From Chimonanthus salicifolius (lineage: Eukaryota; Streptophyta; Magnoliopsida; Laurales; Calycanthaceae), in NCBI GenBank assembly GCA_013350335.1, contig CM023539.1, forward strand, positions 41,340,631 through 41,404,630: a stretch of DNA of 64,000 nt, given 5' to 3'. The notes beneath the pieces were generated by a model. The model saw only the letters and a program-made list of their open reading frames with translations. It had not been told where the DNA came from and ran no database searches. Positions 41,901 to 50,500 of this stretch are shown here, in pieces. The first letter of the stretch is position 1, and each line of letters begins with the position of its first letter. The position numbers were made by a program, and so were the translations under genes.

Positions 41901-44900
41901 GCATCTGCAGGGAGAAAATGATGGGATATGGGCATGGACTCGATTCAATCAACTCTTCAATTACCTCCCACTTGCTGCCCTTATCGAGAAGAAAATCATT
42001 TGCATGCATGGTGGTATTGGGAGATCCATTAGCTCTGTAGAACAAATAGAGAAACTTGAAAGGCCCATAACAATGGATGCTGGATCGATCATTCTAATGG
42101 ATCTTCTATGGTATATTCAAGCTATTGTCTATGTTTGCTTTGATCTTTGTTTCCATTGTTATTTTCCTTATAACAATGAGTTGTTACTTTCAGGTCAGAC
42201 CCCACAGAAAATGATAGTATAGAGGGGTTGAGGCCTAATGCAAGGGGTCCTGGTCTGGTTACTTTTGGGGTATGCCTAATTTGAACTCTTTACATATAAC
42301 TTCACTGTACTTTAGCTTGGAATTTCTTGTCAATAAAGTTGTATATATTGTTTGAATTCATGTTCAGTTTCTTGTCTAAACTGGTGAGGTTGTTTGCTAA
42401 GGTACAGAGGCATGGGTTGATTGGTTAGAAGACAAAATATGGGAACTTAATACTGATTTTTCAGAAAACTAATCAAGACCAAAGCACTGTACGAGCAAAG
42501 TAGAGGTTAATTTCTGAGCTGAAGTATATGAAGTTTAATGTTGATTGCCATGAAAATACTGAAGAATACACCAACCCATCCTTTTTTTTAAAAAACAAAA
42601 ATTAACACTACCACCGTCGTGGTCGTCCCGACCTTCTCACATGATATTTTAAATAAACATAAATAACAATTTATTTCATGCTCATGCCTTTGCAAGAATG
42701 TAATGCTCAATGCAAAATGTCATATTCCAACCCATTATTACATCTACTGATATTTGGTGGCCTTCCCGACGAATCGAGGATAACACAACATCGTCTTAGT
42801 GGCCTTCCCACCTAAAGTGAGGATAACACAACCTACCACCAAATAACAGCCCTCATGACTTGTCACGGTTATCACATCTCCTCTACCGTAATGATCTTCC
42901 AACTTAAAGTGAGGCTAGCAACACTACCATCGTCGTGGTCTTCGTGACAATCATGGATCGCACCCTCATACCCAATGCTATGAATATGAGAATGCCATGA
43001 TCAATGCCAAATAAATATGCTCAATTATCATATTGTGCTTAAAGAATTATAAATCTCAGTCTAAACAATTTATAACATCATAGCGAATATCACTTTGCCA
43101 GAGCATACATATAACTTGAAATAACCATATCAATAGTCTAAGCATCATAATGTTTTGAATTATAAAAACCAACATTCAAACATGTCCAATCAATGTTAAT
43201 AATTCAACGATATCATACAAATATTCATCCATCTACGAATATAAGTCATTGGATCTTTCAACGACATTAATGGTTAGATTCTTGATCTGGACGGATTGAG
43301 TCTCCTCACAGCCAATAGAATATTTAGCCAAAATCTCCCTTACACTATTGTGAGTGAATATCGGATCACAACCATTATTAACATACACTCAGTCTATTCT
43401 AGATCCAACAATTATATTCCAATCACACAACAAAATACAATATTATCATTGCCTAAATACATAATATAAGGAATCATGTTCAGAGGTATGTAGTGAATTA
43501 TTTCCCTCACCTAAAAGTTTGTGAAGTGTAAACGATGAATCCAAACGCTTTCCAAGTGATAATTAGCCTTGAGAACCAAAGTTTGCTGCGAATACGATTT
43601 AAAGATTCCACGTGTTATTAATATGAGGATTATTAATTTTCTTCGGCAATTTACATTAAGGTGAAGTATGTTACTAGCCTCAACTTTAATCTATGGGTTA
43701 TCTAAAGGTCCATGGTTAAGGGTAAAGGTTGAGTCCGTACACTACATGGGCGAACCATGCCTAATCCAACGTAACACCAATAAGTTAATGGAACCTTGTT
43801 CATAAAACTAGTTACTTTAACCAAATAAAATTAGTAAATACATATCTAGAGTCATATCTTTAAAAACAACACAAATGCTCTATCTAAATGAAATAATAAC
43901 AATTTTAAAAACAGCAACTGAATAAATGAACTGAGAATCATAAATGCCTTGTAAAAATTGATACTTACGTTTTAAATTCATTGATCACTCTAAATACATG
44001 GATAAGTAAAATCATCAAACACTTTTGAAAAATAAATGTCTCCATAGAAAAGGCCAACTATTAAGTGGTTTGGGTTTATGAGATACTCATCTGAAAAACT
44101 CACAATCTACTTATAGGATCATAGTGTTAAACCTTATAAGGTAACATAGTCACAATGATAAGGGTACAGTAACTACATACTGAAATTGGTTTGAAGGTTC
44201 AAAACATTATTACTATTGTTAGTCTACTATTGTGTCCAAAATAAATACTAACTCAATAATAGTGATTTAAGCCATCTTTTTCGTAAAATACAATGAAAGG
44301 CATATTATAAAATCATCATGTAATTAATTTGTAAATAAGACTAAATAGGATAGAAATTCTTGTACATACTGTAACAATTGTAATACTTAAAATCTCAAAT
44401 ACTTATTAAATAAAACAATCATAAACATAGGTGAGATCTAGAGAATCCCAAGGCATAATAATACATAGGTCTATTAAAACAGCTCAGATATATACATCTA
44501 TATATATTTGAAATCCCTTTAGGTGATTTAAAGTAGAGGAGATAACTATATAACCAAGAAGAAAATAAAGTAAAAGTCTCTCGAAATATATATGAAATTC
44601 ATTAACTGTTTTGGGTATCACTAAGTAAAATATTATTCTTCACAAACAGTAATCTGAACTTATGAATTGTAATGGGCACACCTTAAAGTACCCAAACCAA
44701 GAAGTACTGTGTAAAGGGGTCGGTTAACCAAAACAGTCACAGGATTGGCTGAATTGGAACAGTGGGACAGCAAGGGAAAACACCTAGGTTTTGGCTGTGT
44801 TTTAACGTCCCAATCAGTCCCCAAAAACAGCGATTTGAAGACTGAAAAATCAGTCCCAGATATCACCAGCTACATCAATGGTTTGGCTAGTCTCTCTTTG

Positions 44901-47540
44901 TCTATTCACACAGGTAAATGAAAATAACAAGGATAAATAAATTGAGCAAGGTGGCTGGCAGCAAGGGGATTAAGATCAGTCCCGATTACTGACAGTTTGA
45001 TGCTGGTTGACTGGCTCGATATTTGCAACGGGGAGAAAAGGAGAAGAAGCCCATGGGAGAAGAAAAACATACAGGAAATTAGAGGTACATACCTGTTCCT
45101 TGCTGTAATTTGGGAACAAAGACGACCAAGAGCAGATCACACGGTGGTCCGGAACTCTGCTGCTCGAACTGGAACTTGGTCTTCGAAGAGGAAGGGAAGG
45201 AGAGGTACCGATGTATGCGTGAGAGCAAAATAGGGGTTTTCCCTTTCCGCTTGGGCTTTAAGTAGATGTTTGGGTCGGCCGCACCAATTTCCGGAAGGGA
45301 AGATCCGAAGGAGTAAAGGAAAAGGAAAAGGAAAGAAGGGATTTGAGTTCCACTCGAGAAAGGAAAGGAAGGAGAAAATTTTGGGAAATTTCCCCATGGA
45401 ATACGGCAGTGGATAGGGAAAGATAGGGAGAGGAACGAAAGGAAAACCCTATGGGTTTTATCTTCTATCGGGAGTTTAGGGATTTTGGGTATTCTTTCTA
45501 TCTAGACCTTAGGGATTCTGGAAAGATAAGGGAAACTTAGCGAAATCGATGGAAAGAGATGTGGGTCTTGAGGACCCACGCGACTTATACATCTCTGGTT
45601 TTTAGGGTCGGGTTTCCCCTTTGATTTATTTGTCAATCATTTATTAAATTTTAGTTAATTACAGTTGGAACTTATTCATTGATTTTAAATTTTAAATAGA
45701 ATACTTCCAATTGAAATTCTAACTTAGGGGAATTTAAAAGTCTAAGTTGATAATTTATTTTCCATTCCCTTAATTTAATTCGAAGGGGATAAATTTGTAA
45801 ATTCTTATTGGGAATAAAGTGTGTGAAATCGGGGTCTACTATTCAATATCTAAATTCAATTGTGTTTACCCCAAATAAATTTATCAAATTAAGCTAACAA
45901 ATCAATTTAAACTATAATAATTTTCTAAATTAATTTACCCACTGCTACTGACCCGCTACTTCGGGTCGGATCATTACATTAGGTGTAAAATATAGGTCTA
46001 GAGCCAGGTGCATGTCGGACTACTGTTTATATATTGAAAATGGTGACATTTGTTCAGCAGAAATAAAGGAAGGGGAAGGATTGGTGGGCCACTAGGTCAG
46101 GTGCTCATGTTGTTTATAATTTTATATGAGCTATAGCACCTAGGGGGTTTGGGGTACACATTCATAGTTATTGAGGCGCACTACTGGAAACAAGGAGTCA
46201 GATTAAGTTTGAAAGGTGCCCACGTACATGGGATCCTAGTTTTGCTGGGCCCCGATATTTTAGATATAGGTCTGGAGCCTAGGTGCAACCAAGGTGCACC
46301 TTTGACTACTATTTATTTATTAAAAATGTTTACAAAATTAAAGTGCATAAAAATGCAGAGATTTACACGTACTACTAATACACAGATTGCATCATAGGAT
46401 ATACTGCAAAGGTCATATCATTGCCCAAGTACAACACCCTTCTAAAACTTGATACTCCATCAATTTGAAATTCGTAAGTATGCCAACCATTCCCTCTGCA
46501 AATCTGCAGACAGGTTTCCCAGGAAATTGCCCTGCATTTGACATGGAGCACTAGTGTTGGGTATTTCATTTTGTTCTAGAAAGGCTTTGATGAGGAGACT
46601 GAGTCAGATTCATGGGAGTGCCAGCATAAATGGAAGTTCTATTACCTAGTTGTGACTTTGATTTGGTTGGGTGATGACCTTCTACCTTATTCTAGATAGG
46701 TCCTGATAGATCCAAGCCAAATAGCCTAGATCATCTACTAATCAAGCACCAGATTTGTGGATTTGATCAATCCAACCATTTGTCAATTGATCTAGATATT
46801 CAGTGATTTGCAAGATTTTCAGTTGATCTGACTGTTAATGTAGAGCTAGTTGGACATTTATACTTTTAAGATTTCATTAATAATATAATTCAATTTGTGT
46901 TTGTTTTATGATTATGATGGATTTTTTTTTCTTTGTGCTTTAGATGTCTCATGCATGTACATTCAGTCACATTTGTCCATGGTTTCAAATTTAAGAGTTC
47001 TCTGCCTAAAAATATTCTTGTAAGACGCTATTGAGAATACAATGAGATAAACATAAGTTTTTGAATTCTCCCTTTGCAAAGTTGGTGTTTACTATGAGAT
47101 CAAGGAGCCTTTGTGTGAGGGTACGAGTGTTGGTATTTGACATAGGTACAAAGTGTTGGCCTCGGTGAACCCAAAAAAATAGGAGGGGGGCACAACACCA
47201 TATTTAAATAAAATTAAATCTAAGTTTATTTTAAATGAGAGTAAGGTGTGAAAATAACACCAATGGAAAACAATTTACTAGTTCTACTCTAAATGTTTAG
47301 GTGACAAATATGTTGATATTTTAATTAGGTTTGAAGAGAGGGAAGGTATTAATAATATTTTAATCATCTTAGAAAACAATGCTTGAAAGCACTAAAATAG
47401 TCCATGAGGAAATGGATATGAGTGTTTGCCAGTGTCCATTGCGGGTACGTCATACATTTTGAAGAGTCTGTGCAGTCTCCATTTCTACCACAACTTTGCA
47501 CTCTCTCGGCGCTTGTTATGATCACCTCCCCATTTTCAGC

Positions 47541-47592
<52 letters not shown>

Positions 47593-50500
47593 TGATGTGG
47601 TTTTTCTTAATAGAATTAACTGGGATACAATTGTGCTTGTAAGTCTAGGCTAGACCAATGCACGGGTCCTAGAAGGGGGTGAATAGGACCAATTCAATTT
47701 TAATTAATAACCTTAATCAATTTTAATTTATTTTCCAAATTAATTTTCAACCACAGTAGGTAATCCAATTTATCAAAAATATGTGAATTAATTAATCAGG
47801 CTATGTGCAGCGGAAAATAAACTTATGTGTGTGCAAATAATGATAAACAAACCATCAAATGAAACAACACATGCACAATGATTTATAGTGGTTCGGTCAC
47901 GTGAACCTACATCCACTCTTGGACCCACCCAACCTTGGGCTATCCGAAATACACTATGAAAGGGTGAACTACCCTATCAATACACTCATAGTTTTGAAAG
48001 GTGCGACCATCGAGGTCTACTCCTTGTCACCTATTTTTTACGGTGGTTTGATCACTAAATGTCTAATCTACCTTACAAGAATAATAAATGAAAATAGAGG
48101 AACACTTGCCTTTGTAGCTCCCAAATGATCTTGATGGTGTTCTTGAAAGATGCCTCCTTGATTCGGTCCTTGATGCTTGAAATACTCCAGTGATTTGCAA
48201 CCGTAGGAGAAGCTGGAACTAGGATAGGGTTAAGATGCTACAATATTTCCCTAAAGGAGAATCTCCTTAATCACACTAATGAAAAGCTAAAATAGCTTTT
48301 AATACTCCATTGATGTTTGATGGTGATTAAAGAAGATGATCAAAGGTTCTTCTTGATTTCAAAGGTTTAGAACCTTGTTAGAGCGTCTAGGATGTTTAGA
48401 ATAAATCTCACAATTGATTGGCCTTTGAAACGAGCTTTGAATTTATAGAAAATGTCCCAACGGCTAGTTTGACTTCCAATAATCTTCATGCAATATCTTC
48501 ATCATTCATAGGCAAGGTTCTGACAATTTGTTATGAAATTGACAACACGGAGACACGGATATACAGAGGCTCTAACAATCTCCCCCTTTGTCAATTTCGT
48601 GACAAAATCTACTCTAAAAATACAACTCTTTCACACCAAATAAATACTAATTATTACATGTCTTGAATAAAAAATTACACCTAATACATGACATTTCAAG
48701 AGTCAGATGGTCCCACTTGGCCAGATGGTCCTTCCTACAGTCTTGAGTCACCCCACAAAAAGTCTCACTAAATGATTTCATCAACTCCAATGACAAAAAT
48801 AGAAGAGTAGGAAAGAATAGATTTCAAAAGGGCTATTTAACTACCAAAGCAGAAGTACTTGCCTCTCCAAGAGGCAAGTCTACTGCAAAACTTCACGATG
48901 GTAGGATCCCAAAGTGCTTGTCAAAGCATGCCAATTTAAAGGGGGAGGGTCAGAGAGGCAGAGGGGAGAGTTCCAGCTTGATACCCAAGGATATCATCTA
49001 AAGAGTTGATCTTGTCGAGAGACAGATGCCAAATGGCTCACTTTTATGAAAGTTAATCTTAAGGCCAGAGGAGGCTCAAACCATCAAAGTAGTGCATTCA
49101 GAGTAGAGTATATTTGAGAGCAAAACTATGTTGCATATCCATTCACCGTTTCCTTTGTTTTCATACTTTTCAGTGTTTTTAATGGAATACTTATTTAGCG
49201 GTTTCTTTCAGTTCTTAAAATCATACCTAGAGTGAATTGGTCAATGTGATTAGATTTTTGGTGTACTTCTAGTACACAGACCTTTCCAACTGGCTTCCAG
49301 CACAAAATGATGTCCAGGACGTCCTATGGCTGAAAGTTGCTGCCATGTATACAGTCAGAGTTACTTGTAAGTTTGTATTATGCATGCATATGCCATTTAG
49401 TCCAAACTTGTATGGCCTCTTCTTTCATCTAAATAGTTTCTCATTAAACAAGTTTTAATAAAGAAGATAGAAAATCTTCAGCTAGGTAAGCTACATATCG
49501 TGATTTTATATTTATGAATTTATCATGAAGTTGGGCACTGTAAAGCTTGGTTTTTTTTTTTGCCGGGGGGGGGGGGGGGGTGTGGTGGGAATGATTGGGT
49601 AACATGGAGTAACATGGAGTAGTTGTGATCTGATGTAGCTCTTCTTTGTTGTCTGTTCAGTTTATTTGGTAGTTTGTTTTGTCTATTTGCATATGATATA
49701 TTATGGAGTTTTCTCCTTGTTTTTCCTTTTATATAAAGAAAACTCAACCCTATATCGCATCTCTCAGAGAAGCTTAATCCTATTCTGTCATGCATAAGCT
49801 TGTATGTAGCGTTTAACAGAGCTGTGTATTACATCTTCGATGCAGCGAGTGATGAAATTTTTGGTTGTTCAGTATCTTAATTATGGAGGTGGATGTCACC
49901 TTGTTTTACAGAAGCACCTTATATAATTGATGGCTTAATGGATTACTTTATTATACACCTGTTTCACATGAATTCTTCCCCTTTGCAAAGCTCTTGTAAT
50001 AACACGTCGTATGACTTGCAGCCTGACCGAGTCACTGAATTTTGTAAGAGAAATAAACTGCAACTCATTATCAGAGCTCATGAATGTGTTATGGATGGTT
50101 TTGAACGGTTTGCTCAGGGGCAGTTGATCACTCTATTTTCTGCAACCAACTACTGTGGTAATTAATGAATGTTGTTTTATTTTCAGTTGATGTTTCTATA
50201 GTGCTGCATTACATTCATAGCAGTTGCCCGGTGCAACACATTACCTGGCAAGCGTTTGAATGCCAGGTAATGTGAGTCCTCGTCATGTCCATCAAATTTA
50301 TTTAAGCATGTTGCTGATGCTTGGTTGTCATACATCTTTTTTCCTGACTTGGGATTGGTAGGATGTTAAAGATAGAGATATAATCTGCTTCTCTTCTTAT
50401 CAATTGGTTCCTGGGGTATGAACTCAACTCAATAGCCCCCAGCGCCCCCCCACCCCCCACCCCCAACCCCCCCACACCCCCACCCCACAAGGCTGTGTTT

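Noticed and set aside
42570..45979. Complete autonomous LTR retrotransposon
   Set aside because: No gag, protease, reverse transcriptase or integrase motif in any frame, and no paired LTRs found; kept only as a probable LTR-derived segment.
46149..46397. 82-codon + strand ORF
   Set aside because: Sits in a local intronic duplication and shows no protein family features.
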